Positions 18,599 to 28,195 of a stretch of DNA of 64,000 nt are shown piece after piece. How positions within the stretch are numbered: the stretch's first letter is position 1; each line of letters starts with the position of its first letter. The stretch lies in the NCBI GenBank assembly GCA_016873635.1, contig VGWJ01000004.1, positions 23,473 through 87,472 of the forward strand, written 5' to 3'. Source of the DNA: Lentisphaerota bacterium (GTDB lineage: Bacteria > Verrucomicrobiota > Kiritimatiellia > UBA8416 > VGWJ01). The notes under the pieces were generated by a model. The model had not been told where the DNA came from, did no database searches, and saw nothing but the letters and a program-made list of their open reading frames with translations. Position numbers and translations under genes: made by a program.

Positions 18599-18933
18599 GT
18601 TCCCCGCCCGGCCGCCAGACAGGCCGCGGCGCAGTTTTCTTCAAGCAGGCGCGACCGCCAGCGGTAGGGGTAGTCGCGGCACTGCCGGGGTTTCACGTCG
18701 TGCACGCGGCACGTGTTGTCGGCCTGCAGGAAGATGCACGAGCCGGCGGGTTTCTCGATCAGGCTCGGCCGGCGCGTGTCGCGGGTCAGGCGGGCATAGC
18801 GGTCCAGGAACTCGGCCTCCGTCATGCCCAGGAACGCGGCGATGCGGGCGGTTTCGCCGGCGGCCAGAAAGACGTAGCCGCGGGGGCGGCAGCAGTTCCC
18901 GCAGCGCAGGCATTGGAACTCCGTCCCGCTCAC
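18595..18933 (-). CDS. YkgJ-family cysteine-cluster protein
   Basis: 112 residues with eight or more cysteines in the CxxCGxCC...C...C...CxxYP pattern (CLRCGNCC at the N-terminus, CIFLQADNTC, CRDYPY). The family is predicted to bind zinc or an iron-sulfur cluster; its function is unknown. It overlaps both neighbours by 4 bases, thrC upstream and rnr downstream, so the three are translationally coupled. Confidence 0.85.
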   Translation of the reverse strand: MSGTEFQCLRCGNCCRPRGYVFLAAGETARIAAFLGMTEAEFLDRYARLTRDTRRPSLIEKPAGSCIFLQADNTCRVHDVKPRQCRDYPYRWRSRLLEENCAAACLAAGRGT

Positions 18934-20330
18934 CGGCCGGTCTCCGTTTCGGGCACGTGATCCCGGATATACGCGCGGACCAGATCGGCGCGCGGGGGGA
19001 GCACCTCGCAGCGCGTGGGCATGCCCGCCAGCCCGTCGATCAGCGGGTGACGCGCGATATCCCTGCCCGTGGCTTTATTCACGGCTTCGCCGAACTTGGC
19101 CGGGTGCGCGGTGGCCAGGCAGATCATCGGTTCGGCCGCATCGGTGAAAAGCGACGCCACGCGCATGCCCACGGCCGTGTGCGGATCCGCCAGGTAGCCG
19201 TGGGCGGCGTGGGTCTCGCGGATCACGGCCAGGGCCTCCTCGTCGCCGGCCGCCCCCGCGGCGAAGAGCGGGTCCACCGGACGGCCGTCCGCGCAGGGAA
19301 CCCTCAGGCTTCCCGTGGAGGCGAACTGCCGCATGGCGCGGCGCACGGCGGCCGCGTCCGCGCCGAAACGGTAGTAGAGGTAGCGCTCGAAGTTGCTGGC
19401 CACCTGTATGTCCATGGAAGGGCTCACGGTCCGGACGACGCCCCCGCGGCTGTAGACGCCGGTGTTGAAGAACCGGGCCAGGATATCGTTGGTATTCGTC
19501 GCAAGCACGAGCCGGGACACGGGCAGTCCCATGCGGGCCGCCATGTAGCCCGCGAATATGTCGCCGAAATTGCCGGTGGGCACCGCGAAACGCACGCGCG
19601 CGGCGCCGGTCCGCTCCGTGACCCGGAAGGCGGCATAGAAGTAGTAGACGATCTGCGCGGCCAGGCGCGCCCAGTTGATGGAGTTGACCGCGCCCAGCGC
19701 GTAGCGCCGTTTGAAGTCCGCGTCCGCGAAAATCTCCTTCATGACGGCCTGGCAGTCGTCGAAGCTGCCGTCCACGGCGAGGTTGAAGACGTTGTCGTCC
19801 AGCACGGACGTCATCTGCAATTCCTGGGTGCGGCTGACGCGGCCGCGCGGATGCATCACGAAGATGCGCATGCGTTCGCGGCCGCGCACGCCGTGAATGG
19901 CCGCGCTGCCCGTGTCGCCGCTGGTCGCGCCGAGAATGTTCAGCCGCCCGCCGCGCTGCCGCAGCGCGTATTCGAACAGGTTGCCCAGGAGCTGCAGGGC
20001 GATGTCCTTGAAGGCCAGGGTGGGACCGTGGAAAAGCTCCTGGACGTAGAGGTCCCCCACCCTGACGACCGGCGCGATCTCGGGGTGATCGAACGTGGCG
20101 TAGCCGCGTCGGATAATGCCGCGCAGGTCGTCCGCCGGCAGGTCCGCAAACAGCGCCAGGACCTCGAACGCCAGGTCCGCGTAGGAAAGCCCGCGCCACG
20201 CGTCCAGGCGGTCCGCGACCTCCGGCACGCCTTCCGGCACCAGCAGGCCGCCGTCCGCGGCCATGCCCATGAGCACGGCCTCGCTGAACGACACCGCCTC
20301 AACGCCGCCCCTGGTGCTGACGTAACGCAT
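18930..20330 (-). CDS. thrC: Threonine synthase
   Basis: 466 residues. The PLP lysine is K108 in FHGPTLAFKD, and the phosphate-binding loop GATSGDTGSAA follows. Converts O-phosphohomoserine to threonine. The N-terminal extension (MRYVSTRGG...) and length place it with the enterobacterial/fungal-type enzymes rather than the shorter Bacillus type. It is the first gene of thrC-ykgJ-rnr. Confidence 0.95.
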   Translation of the reverse strand: MRYVSTRGGVEAVSFSEAVLMGMAADGGLLVPEGVPEVADRLDAWRGLSYADLAFEVLALFADLPADDLRGIIRRGYATFDHPEIAPVVRVGDLYVQELFHGPTLAFKDIALQLLGNLFEYALRQRGGRLNILGATSGDTGSAAIHGVRGRERMRIFVMHPRGRVSRTQELQMTSVLDDNVFNLAVDGSFDDCQAVMKEIFADADFKRRYALGAVNSINWARLAAQIVYYFYAAFRVTERTGAARVRFAVPTGNFGDIFAGYMAARMGLPVSRLVLATNTNDILARFFNTGVYSRGGVVRTVSPSMDIQVASNFERYLYYRFGADAAAVRRAMRQFASTGSLRVPCADGRPVDPLFAAGAAGDEEALAVIRETHAAHGYLADPHTAVGMRVASLFTDAAEPMICLATAHPAKFGEAVNKATGRDIARHPLIDGLAGMPTRCEVLPPRADLVRAYIRDHVPETETGR

Positions 20331-20535
20331 AGCTTCTGTCTCGGGTGCAGCGGGTTCTCAGCCCGGCCGCCGCCGCTTGATCCCGCCGGCGAGGTCACGG
20401 CTGAATCTAGCAGCCGCGCGCGGGCCTGGCAAGGCGAACGGACCGCGATACCACCGCATATTCCCCTTGATCGCGACGCGCGCGGCGTGGCAGAGTGCCT
20501 GCCCGTTGTCAACCGCATCGCACACAGGAGAAGCC

Positions 20536-21747
20536 ATGTCCCGAAGCAAGCAAGGCAACATGCTCATCGCGCAGAGCGGCGGCCCGTCCATGGTCATCAA
20601 CCAGAGCCTGGTCGGCGCGGTGCTCGAGGCCGGAAAACACGCGTGCGTCAGGCGCATCTTCGGGTCGCTACACGGCATACGCGGCATACTCGAAGAGAAG
20701 CTTGTCGACCTGCGCAGGGAAAGCGCCGCGAACCTGGAAGCCGTGGCCGCCACGCCCTCCTCCGCGCTGGGCACGGTGCGCAGGAAACCGTCGCCCGAGG
20801 ATTGCGCGCGCATCTTCGAGGTCCTGCGCAAGTACGACGTGCGCTATTTCTTCTACATCGGCGGCAACGACTCCGCCGAGACCGCGCACATCATCAGCGA
20901 GGCCGCGCGGCAAGCCGCCTACCCCATGCGCTGCTTCCACATCCCCAAGACGATCGACAACGACCTGCGCGAGAACGACCACACCCCCGGCTTCGGCAGC
21001 GCGGCGCGGTTCGTGGCGCAGGCCGTGATGGGCGACGATCTCGACAACCGCGCGCTGCCCGGCGTGAAGATCGACGTGATCATGGGACGCCACGCGGGCT
21101 TCCTCACCGCCGCTTCCGCCCTGGCGCGCGTCGCGCCCGGCGACGGCCCCCACCTGGTCTACTGCCCCGAGCGCCCTTTCAGCATGGATGGCTTCGTCCG
21201 CGACGTGCAGGCCGTGTACAAGCGGCTGGGGCGCTGCGTGGTTGCCGTCTCGGAAGGCATCGCCGACGAGAACGGCGAGGCCGTCGCCACCAAGTTCAGC
21301 AGGGAAGTCGACTCGCACGGCAACGTCCAGCTCAGCGGCAGCGGCGCCCTGGGCGACCTGCTGGCGGCGGAAATCAAGGCGCGGGCCGGGATCTCCCGCG
21401 TGCGGGCCGACACCTTCGGCTACCTGCAGCGGTCCTTCCCCGGCTGCATTTCGGAGGTCGACGCCCGCGAGGCGCGCGCCGTGGGCGCCGCGGCCGTCCG
21501 CGCGGCGTGCGGCGGCGATGCCGACGGATCCATCGTCATCCGGCGGCTGCCGGGAGGCAGGTACCGCGTGAGATACGAACGCGTGCCGCTGCGCAAGGTG
21601 GCCCGGGACACCCGTTCCATGCCCGCGAGCTACATTAACAAGGAAGGCAACAACGTGACGCGCGCGTTCCTGGACTACGCGCGTCCGCTGGTCGGCAGAC
21701 TGCCGCGTCCCGGCCGCCTCAAGGCCGTTCCGGTCAAGACCGCCTGA
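20536..21747 (+). CDS. Pyrophosphate-dependent phosphofructokinase (XF0274-like type)
   Basis: 403 residues from the ATG at 20536, preceded by AGGAG. The substrate signature is GGNDSAET at 109-116 and PKTIDNDL at 137-144. ATP-dependent enzymes usually read GGDGS and GTIDND; Asp after Asn and the lysine in PKT are characteristic of pyrophosphate-using enzymes, and the GGND form fits the XF0274/TP0108 subgroup. It catalyses a reversible phosphorylation of fructose 6-phosphate with PPi, so it can serve glycolysis and gluconeogenesis. MGRHAGF is also present. The gene faces the rpiB::glyA gene tail to tail. Confidence 0.88.
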   Translation: MSRSKQGNMLIAQSGGPSMVINQSLVGAVLEAGKHACVRRIFGSLHGIRGILEEKLVDLRRESAANLEAVAATPSSALGTVRRKPSPEDCARIFEVLRKYDVRYFFYIGGNDSAETAHIISEAARQAAYPMRCFHIPKTIDNDLRENDHTPGFGSAARFVAQAVMGDDLDNRALPGVKIDVIMGRHAGFLTAASALARVAPGDGPHLVYCPERPFSMDGFVRDVQAVYKRLGRCVVAVSEGIADENGEAVATKFSREVDSHGNVQLSGSGALGDLLAAEIKARAGISRVRADTFGYLQRSFPGCISEVDAREARAVGAAAVRAACGGDADGSIVIRRLPGGRYRVRYERVPLRKVARDTRSMPASYINKEGNNVTRAFLDYARPLVGRLPRPGRLKAVPVKTA

Positions 21748-21825
21748 GCGCGTCGGTCGTGAACGCGTACGGAACGCGCCCGGAAGCGGAGGGATCCCTT
21801 CTCCGTCCGGCAGGCGTCTTCCGCC

Positions 21826-23508
21826 TCAGGGCACGGGAAAGCGCGCGGTCAGCTCGGCCACGACGCCGCGTACGCGATCCAGGATCTTCCCGTCGCCCGC
21901 GCTGTGCAGCACCTCGCGGATCAGCGCGCCGACGCGCAGCATCTCCGGCTCCTTCATGCCGCGCGTGGTGACCGCCGCCGTGCCGATACGGATGCCCGAG
22001 GCGGTCAGCGGGCCGCGCGCATCGAAGGGAATGGCGTTCTTGTTGACGATGATTCCGGCGCGCTCCAACATCGCCGCCGCGTCCGCGCCGCTGATGCCCA
22101 GGCCCGTCAGGTCCACCAGCGCGAGGTGGTTGTCCGTGCCGCCCGAGACCAGGCGCAGGCCGTCGCCCCGCATTGTGCCGGCCAGGGCGCGGGCGTTGGC
22201 CGTGACCTGCGCCGCGTAGGCGCGGAACGACGGCTGCAGCGCTTCCCGCAGGCACGCGGCCTTGGCCGCAACGGTGTGCATTTCCGGTCCGCCCTGGATG
22301 CCCGGAAACACCTGGCGGTCGATGTCGTCCGCGAACCGGTCGCGGCACAGGATCATCCCGCTGCGCGGCCCGCGCAGGGTCTTGTGCGTGGTGGTGGTCA
22401 CGAAGTCCGCGTACGGCACCGGGCTGGCATGGCTGCCGCCCGCCACCAGGCCGGCGATGTGCGCCATGTCCACCATCAGCATCGCGCCGGCTTCGTCGGC
22501 GACCGCGCGGAACGCCGCGAAATCCAGCGCGCGCGGGTAGGCGCTGGCGCCCACCACGATCAGGCGGGGCTTGTGTTCGCGCGCCAGCGCGGCCAGGGCG
22601 CGCATGTCGATCCGTTCCGTGGCGCGGTCGACGCCGTAGCCGATTACGTTGAAGAGGCGTCCGGAGAAGTTGAGCTTGTGGCCGTGCGTCAGGTGTCCGC
22701 CGTGCGCGAGGCTCATGGCCAGGATCGTGTCCCCCGGCGACAGCGCCGCGAAGTACACCGCCATGTTGGCCGCGCTGCCGCAGTGCGGCTGGACGTTGGC
22801 GTGTTCCGCGCCGAACAGCGCGCGCGCGCGGGTCAGGGCCAGTTGCTCGGCCGCGTCGGCGAACTCGCAGCCGTGATACCATCGCCGGCCGGGGTAGCCC
22901 TCGGCGTACTTGTTTATGAGCGCCGAGCCCTGCGCCTCGCGCACGGCCCGGCTGGCATAGTTCTCGGAAGCGATCAGGTTCAGCGCGTCGCGCTGCCGCG
23001 CGATCTCACCGCAAAGGATTTCGCGCAGCTCGGGGTCGGCGCGCCGCAGCGCGCGCAGCTCGTCCTGGTCTTCGGCGTTGCTTTCGATCTTGGCCAGGCG
23101 CCGGGCGTGGCGCTCTTCGGCGGAGAACGCGTTCTCCAGCCAGGCGCGGATCACGGCCTCGACGTGGCCGGCCGTCAGTCTCGCGGCGCCCAGAACCAGC
23201 ACATTGGCGTTGTTGTGGGTGCGCGCCCGCGCCGCGTCGTCCGGCGTGGCGCACAGGGCCGCGCGCACGCCCCCGAAGCGGTTGGCCGCGATGGACATGC
23301 CGATGCCCGTGGAGCAGATCAGCACGCCTTCGTCCGCGCGCCCGTCGGCCACGCGCCGCGCGACCTCGCGCGCGTAGTCCGGGTAGTCCGCCGCGGCCGC
23401 GCTGTGCGCGCCGACATCTTCGACCGCGATGCCCCTGCGGGACAGAAGCTCCACAACGGCCTGTTTCGTCGCGTAGCCCGCGTGATCCGCGCCGATCGCT
23501 ATCTTCAT
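21826..23508 (-). CDS. Ribose-5-phosphate isomerase B fused to serine hydroxymethyltransferase
   Basis: 560 residues in a single frame. Residues 1-~143 are RpiB: GADHAGY, C65 in [17 protein letters not shown] and the terminal [11 protein letters not shown] short linker (about 143-152) leads to complete GlyA from ~152 to 560, with LIASENY, the PLP lysine K376 in [11 protein letters not shown], and FPGIQGGP. RpiB interconverts ribose and ribulose 5-phosphates; SHMT makes glycine and methylene-THF from serine. In many Firmicutes ywlE-rpiB-glyA are neighbours; here the phosphatase gene is also immediately upstream, so the fusion arose from an ancestral gene order. Both domains appear intact. Confidence 0.93.
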   Translation of the reverse strand: MKIAIGADHAGYATKQAVVELLSRRGIAVEDVGAHSAAAADYPDYAREVARRVADGRADEGVLICSTGIGMSIAANRFGGVRAALCATPDDAARARTHNNANVLVLGAARLTAGHVEAVIRAWLENAFSAEERHARRLAKIESNAEDQDELRALRRADPELREILCGEIARQRDALNLIASENYASRAVREAQGSALINKYAEGYPGRRWYHGCEFADAAEQLALTRARALFGAEHANVQPHCGSAANMAVYFAALSPGDTILAMSLAHGGHLTHGHKLNFSGRLFNVIGYGVDRATERIDMRALAALAREHKPRLIVVGASAYPRALDFAAFRAVADEAGAMLMVDMAHIAGLVAGGSHASPVPYADFVTTTTHKTLRGPRSGMILCRDRFADDIDRQVFPGIQGGPEMHTVAAKAACLREALQPSFRAYAAQVTANARALAGTMRGDGLRLVSGGTDNHLALVDLTGLGISGADAAAMLERAGIIVNKNAIPFDARGPLTASGIRIGTAAVTTRGMKEPEMLRVGALIREVLHSAGDGKILDRVRGVVAELTARFPVP

Positions 23509-23516
23509 GGATCAGC

Positions 23517-23978
23517 TCACCCGATCTGCAGCTTGTTTACGAAGGCGGCCAATTCCGGCATCGCCGCGGCCATCTCGTCGCGAATCCGGCGGTACACGTC
23601 CAGATCGAATCCCAGCGGATCCTCAATGTCGCCCCCGCCCGGGCGGAACGACGCCAGCAGGAAGATCTTCTGCGCGGCCGCCGGAAACATGATTTCCATG
23701 TGCTGCCTGTGAACCGTGGTCATTACCACAGCCATCGCGGCCTCGTCAACCATGGCCGCCTCCACGGGGCGGCTGCGGTGCGCGCCGAGGTCCAGGCCGA
23801 TCTCGGCCATTACCAGCGCCGCGCCGCGGCTGGCCGGCATGCCATGGACCGCCGCCGTGCCCGCCGAGGCCGTTTCCCAGGGCGATTCCGGACCGAGCGC
23901 GCGGCGCAGCATGTATTCCGCCATGGGGCTGCGGCAGACGTTCCCGGTGCACACGAAGAGAATCAGGCGGTTCGGCAT
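23517..23978 (-). CDS. Low-molecular-weight protein phosphatase (tyrosine/arginine type)
   Basis: 153 residues from the ATG at 23978. The catalytic loop is VCTGNVCRSPMAE, with the nucleophilic cysteine and the CR-S motif, and the general acid aspartate lies in DIEDPLGFD. In Bacillus YwlE (arginine phosphatase) a threonine follows the Asn of this loop; here it is valine, so tyrosine versus arginine specificity cannot be decided. It is 8 bases upstream of the rpiB::glyA fusion. Confidence 0.88.
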   Translation of the reverse strand: MPNRLILFVCTGNVCRSPMAEYMLRRALGPESPWETASAGTAAVHGMPASRGAALVMAEIGLDLGAHRSRPVEAAMVDEAAMAVVMTTVHRQHMEIMFPAAAQKIFLLASFRPGGGDIEDPLGFDLDVYRRIRDEMAAAMPELAAFVNKLQIG

Positions 23979-24000
23979 GCCGTCTTGTTTCCGGTTCGGA

Positions 24001-24528
24001 TCAGCCTTTGCGGCCCGCGGCCAGATCCGCCTGGACGGCGGCATTGCCGCGTTTGACCTTCTTCTTCAGCGTCAGTTTGTGCCGCTGCAGTTTCGCCGCC
24101 AGGGCGGGCTGGCTCAGCGCCAGCATCTGCACCGCCAGCAGGGCCGCGTTCTCGGGCCCGGCGCTGCCCAGCGTCACCGTGGCCACGGGTATGCCCGCCG
24201 GCATCTGCACCATGGCCAAGAGGGCGTCCACGCCGTTCAGCGCGCCGCCCTTCACGGGAATGCCCACCACCGGCAGCGTCGTGTGCGCGGCCAGCACACC
24301 GGCCAGGTGGGCCGCCCCCCCGGCCGCGGCGATGATCACTTTCAGACCGCGCCGCGCCGCGCCGCGGGCGAACGCGGCCGCCTCGTCCGGCGTGCGATGC
24401 GCCGACAGCACGCGCACCTCCGCCCCCACGCCGAAACCGTCCAGGGTCTCGGCTGCCTTGCGCACCAGCGCCCAATCCGAATCGCTGCCCATCACGATGC
24501 CTACCTGCGGCTTTGTCTTTACGGCCAT
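24001..24528 (-). CDS. purE: N5-carboxyaminoimidazole ribonucleotide mutase
   Basis: 175 residues. [17 protein letters not shown] and [14 protein letters not shown] are the conserved motifs of PurE class I. Converts N5-CAIR to CAIR in purine synthesis. The C-terminal ~20 residues are lysine-rich. No purK is seen in the window. It follows the broken purD gene. Confidence 0.93.
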   Translation of the reverse strand: MAVKTKPQVGIVMGSDSDWALVRKAAETLDGFGVGAEVRVLSAHRTPDEAAAFARGAARRGLKVIIAAAGGAAHLAGVLAAHTTLPVVGIPVKGGALNGVDALLAMVQMPAGIPVATVTLGSAGPENAALLAVQMLALSQPALAAKLQRHKLTLKKKVKRGNAAVQADLAAGRKG

Positions 24529-24680
24529 TGGCGCGTCTCCCTCTCGCGGTTTGTGGTTACGGAAGCCTGACTGTCTGACCGATCATACATCACTGACTTG
24601 AGAGGCGGCACCCGTTTCCGCGCTCCCTCGAACGCCGCGCACCCGCCGCAACCGACCCGGCCCCGCCGCGCGCCGTGCCG

Positions 24681-25957
24681 CTACCGGCCCGGACCCGAAG
24701 CCCGCGCCGCGATATCGGTCCGATACTGGGCCTGTGCGAAGGCGATTCGCGAAACGGCGCGATACGCCCGCCGCGCGGCCAGCAGCGGCGTCTTGTCCAG
24801 CGCCGTGACCCCCGCACGCGGCCGCCGTCGGTGACGATCTGCCCGTCGCGACAGGTTGTCCCGGCGTGAAACACGATCACGTCCTCCATCGCCCCGGCGT
24901 CGGCCAGCCCTTCGATCGGCAGGCCCTTGCGGTATTCGCCCGGGTAGCCGCCGGACGCCATCACCACGCACGCGCAGGCTTCCGGCCGCCAGGTCAGCAT
25001 GTCCGGCTTCAGACTCCCGTCCGCGCACGCCTCCAGCGCCGGAAGAATGTCGCCGGCGATGCGCGGAAGAATCGCCTGCGTCTCGGGATCGCCGAAGCGG
25101 CAGTTGAACTCGAGAACCCGGGGCCCGGACGCCGTGACCATCAGCCCGGCGTAGAGCACGCCGCGATAGACGATCCCGCGCCGGCGAAGCTCGGCCAGCG
25201 TCCGGTCGAAGACCTGCTCCCTGATCACGGGCCACAGGGCGTCGGTAACGACCGGCGCCGGAGAATAGGCGCCCATGCCGCCGGTGTTGGGACCCTCGTC
25301 GCGGTTCAAGACGCGCTTGTGGTCCTGTGACGAGGCCAGCATGAGCAGGCTGGCGCCGTCGGTCAGCGCCAGGATCGAGGCCTCTTCGCCGCGCAGAGCT
25401 TCCTCAACCAGCACGCGCCGGCCCGCTTCGCCGAACAGGCCTTCGGTCAGCACGGAGCGCGCCGCCTGCTCCGCCTCCGTCACGGAACCGCAGACAAAGA
25501 CCCCCTTGCCCGCGGCCAGGCCGTCGGCCTTCACGACCAGCGGCGCGCCCAGGCGCCGGATGGCCGCGCAGGCCGCGGCGGCGTCCTCAAAAACCTCCGC
25601 GCGCGCCGTGGGCACGCCGCCGGCCAGCATCACTTCCTTGGCGAAGGCCTTGCTGCCTTCGAGGCGCGCCGCATCGCGGCCGGGGCCGAACACGCGCAGA
25701 CCTTCGCGCGCCATCCCGTCGGCGACGCCCGCGCACAGCGGCGCCTCGGGCCCCACCACCACGAGATCCGGCCGGTTCTCCCGCGCCCAGCGCACGAGTC
25801 CGGCGACGTCTTCCGCGCGCAGGTCCACGTTCCTGCCGAGCGCGGCGGTGCCGGCGTTGCCGGGCGCGCAGAACACCTCCGGACGGCGGCTGTCGCGCGC
25901 GATCTTCCATGCCAGGGCGTGCTCGCGCCCGCCGCCGCCTATCACCAGGACTTTCAT
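24681..25957 (-). pseudogene. purD: Phosphoribosylamine-glycine ligase, frameshifted near the C-terminus
   Basis: ATP-grasp enzyme GARS. The frame from 25957 reads a normal PurD (VIGGGGREHALAWK, GPEAPLCAG, DGLAAGKGV, GGMGAYSP, EFNCRFGDPE) up to about residue 380, then abruptly becomes arginine-rich and runs to a stop at 24590. The expected C-terminus (VTALDKTP ... IAFAQAQYRTDIAAR, stop at 24681) continues in another frame. The switch falls in a run of five C on the plus strand at 24809-24813; one more base in the run restores an uninterrupted gene of normal length. This is either a homopolymer error or a genuine frameshift. Confidence 0.88.
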
Positions 25958-26001
25958 GATGCCGCCGAAGATACCGGATCGGGCGCGTCAGTCAACACAA
26001 C

Positions 26002-27144
26002 TCATCCGCCGGCCTTGAGCGTCAGGGCGCGGGCGATGCGTTCGCCGGCTTCGCGGTATTGCTTCTGCGTGAGGACGCTTCCGCCGATCCTGCCGTAGGG
26101 CGTTTCGATGGCCAGCGCGCACAGGCCCAGCCTCTCCGCGCAGAAGGTTGTGAAGCTGGGCGTCTCACCGTCCGGAGCGTGCGCGGCCGCGCGTTTGAAA
26201 TCGTGCGCGGCGTAGTCCGGCCCGAGCTCCTGGCAAATCAGGTTGGCCCACTTTTCGGCGGCTCGATGCGCGTCCGGAAACTTGTCCGGGGGCGGCAGGT
26301 GGCAGTAAATGCCGTCCGACTCCGCGGCGCCGGGAGCGTGGAAGTCGATGCCCAGCGCCGGCCGGCAGCGTTCGCTCCAGCGGGCCATGTCGCGCTGGTA
26401 GACCAGCGTTTCGTGCCGCATGGGCGGCGTGCCCCAGGCGCGGTTCAGATCGCAGGGAAAGGCGTCCTTGCCGCAATCGCCGCGGACGACGCCGTCGGCG
26501 TCGGCCAGCGGAACCGCCCAGACCAGGAACGGGTCGCGGCGCTGCCGGGAAAGGTGTTGCAGCAGCCCGTCCAGGACCCAGGAACCCGGCGTTTCGCCGG
26601 CGTGCTGGCGGGCGACGAGGTACAGGCCGTGCCGTTTGCCGCCGGGCGCGCCGTAGTCGTTGGACAGGCGCAGCAGAGGGCGGCCCTCCCGGCTGAGCCC
26701 GATCTCGTCGGTTTTCCAGTAGCCCTTGGACTTGGCCAGCAGCGTGCGGACGTCGGACAGGTCATAAGGAAAACACAGCGCCACGTCCGTGGCCGGCGCC
26801 GGGTAGGGAATCGTCCAGGATGCGCTGACCTGTCCGTCGGGCAGCACGACGGCCTGTCCGGACCCGGCGCGATGCCAGCCCTGGCCCTGCGGCCGATAGA
26901 CCGGCACGCAGTCGGCGGGGCTGCCGGCGCCGAGCAGGTTGCCGTAGTGCTTGAGCGTCAGGCGCACCTTCGCCGGCGCGTTCTCTCCCGGCTGAAGCTC
27001 CTTGATGCGCAAGCAGAACCAGAGCGTCTCGTTTCCGCCTTGCGGCGCGGGAACGAAGGTGATTTCGGGGAACTCGCCGGCCGTTTCGACGGTGATGCCG
27101 CGCGCGTTGCCGCCGGGAATATCGGTGAACACTCTCAGGGCCAT
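26002..27144 (-). CDS. M14-family zinc carboxypeptidase (cytosolic carboxypeptidase-like)
   Basis: 380 residues from the ATG at 27144 behind GGAGG. An N-terminal beta-rich domain (about 1-130) precedes the peptidase domain, the arrangement of AGBL/cytosolic carboxypeptidases. Zinc ligands H181 and E184 (RQHAGET) and H269 (IDFHAPG), the DLNR motif at 232-235 and a C-terminal AIETPYG with the catalytic glutamate are all present. No signal peptide. The substrate is unknown. It lies 44 bases upstream of purD and may be cotranscribed with it. Confidence 0.87.
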   Translation of the reverse strand: MALRVFTDIPGGNARGITVETAGEFPEITFVPAPQGGNETLWFCLRIKELQPGENAPAKVRLTLKHYGNLLGAGSPADCVPVYRPQGQGWHRAGSGQAVVLPDGQVSASWTIPYPAPATDVALCFPYDLSDVRTLLAKSKGYWKTDEIGLSREGRPLLRLSNDYGAPGGKRHGLYLVARQHAGETPGSWVLDGLLQHLSRQRRDPFLVWAVPLADADGVVRGDCGKDAFPCDLNRAWGTPPMRHETLVYQRDMARWSERCRPALGIDFHAPGAAESDGIYCHLPPPDKFPDAHRAAEKWANLICQELGPDYAAHDFKRAAAHAPDGETPSFTTFCAERLGLCALAIETPYGRIGGSVLTQKQYREAGERIARALTLKAGG

Positions 27145-27327
27145 ATCAACCTCCGCTTGCCGCCCGGTCCCGCGACCAGAATGCCACAAACCCGCCTTCG
27201 AGCACGACAACAAACAGACCGCCGTCGGCGATGCTTGGCCGCGCACGGACCGCGGTATCAGGCTCACGGTATCGCGCGACAAGGAGGGCGCGCTCCTGAC
27301 GCCTGACGGACTTCCGCGGGTTCACGC

Positions 27328-27356
27328 TTGGCAGGGGCCACGGAAGGTGCTAGGCT
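27328..27356 (+). promoter_or_regulatory. Probable promoter of the exeA-gspB pair
   Basis: TTGGCA at 27328-27333 and TAGGCT at 27351-27356 are 17 bases apart. The -35 box matches 5 of 6 and the -10 box 3 of 6 consensus positions. It leaves a leader of roughly 23 bases before the TTG start at 27386. Confidence 0.45.
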
Positions 27357-27385
27357 CCTGCCCGGATTTTCGGAAGGGAAGCCGC

Positions 27386-28195
27386 TTGTACCTCGAGTAT
27401 TACAGCCTGCGCGAGAACCCCTTCAACATCACGCCGGATCCGCGTTTTCTGTACTTCACCCCGCATCACCGCGAAGCCTACGACCACCTCATGTTCGGCA
27501 TTCAGCAGCGCCGAGGCTTCATCGAGCTCACGGGCGAGGTGGGTTCCGGCAAGACCACCCTCTGCCGGGCGGTGCTGGCCAACCTGGGCAAGGACGTCGC
27601 CACCGCCCTGATCCTCAATCCCTGCCTGACGGAAACGCAGCTCCTGCGCGCCATGTTGAACGACTTCGGGCTGGAGGCCCGCGGCCGGGACCGGCTGGCG
27701 TACATCGAGAAGCTGAACGAGTTTCTCCTGCAGATGAACCGCGAGGGCACGAACGTGGCGCTGGTCATAGACGAGGCGCAGGATCTTTCGCCGCAGGTCA
27801 TGGAGCAGGTGCGCCTGCTTTCCAACCTGGAAACCGACCAGCACAAGCTGATCCAGATGGTGCTGTGCGGGCAGCCGGAGTTGCAGAAGCGCCTGGCCCG
27901 GCCGGATCTGCGGCAGCTGCGGCAGCGCATCACGGTCCGCTACCACATCCCGCCGTTGACGGAAGACGACACGCTGCTGTACATCATGCACCGCCTGTGG
28001 GTCGCCGGTTCGGACGGCGGCGTGACGTTCGACCGCGGCGCGATACGCGAGATCCACCGCTACACGAAGGGCACGCCCCGCGTGATCAACGCGGTGTGCG
28101 ACAACGCCCTGCTGGCGGGCTACGTCGCACGCACGCGCGCCATAGACACGCGTTGCGTGCGGCGCGCCATAGAGCAGATCGAGGGGCCGCGATGA
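27386..28195 (+). CDS. ExeA/GspA-like AAA ATPase of type II secretion / type IV pilus
   Basis: 269 residues from the TTG at 27386; the start is set by AAGGGAAG upstream and by the family's typical opening YLEYYSLRENPFNITPDPRF. The P-loop GEVGSGKTT is at 50-58, Walker B is VIDEAQ near 127-132. In Aeromonas, ExeA works with ExeB to insert or assemble the secretin through peptidoglycan; this copy lacks the periplasmic peptidoglycan-binding part and ends after the ATPase domain. Its stop overlaps the gspB-like start by 4 bases. Confidence 0.9.
   Translation: MYLEYYSLRENPFNITPDPRFLYFTPHHREAYDHLMFGIQQRRGFIELTGEVGSGKTTLCRAVLANLGKDVATALILNPCLTETQLLRAMLNDFGLEARGRDRLAYIEKLNEFLLQMNREGTNVALVIDEAQDLSPQVMEQVRLLSNLETDQHKLIQMVLCGQPELQKRLARPDLRQLRQRITVRYHIPPLTEDDTLLYIMHRLWVAGSDGGVTFDRGAIREIHRYTKGTPRVINAVCDNALLAGYVARTRAIDTRCVRRAIEQIEGPR

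Noticed and set aside
24590..24680. C-terminal extension of PurD to a stop at 24590
   Set aside because: These residues are out of frame after the C5 run and are Arg-rich nonsense; the genuine C-terminus is in another frame and ends at 24681.
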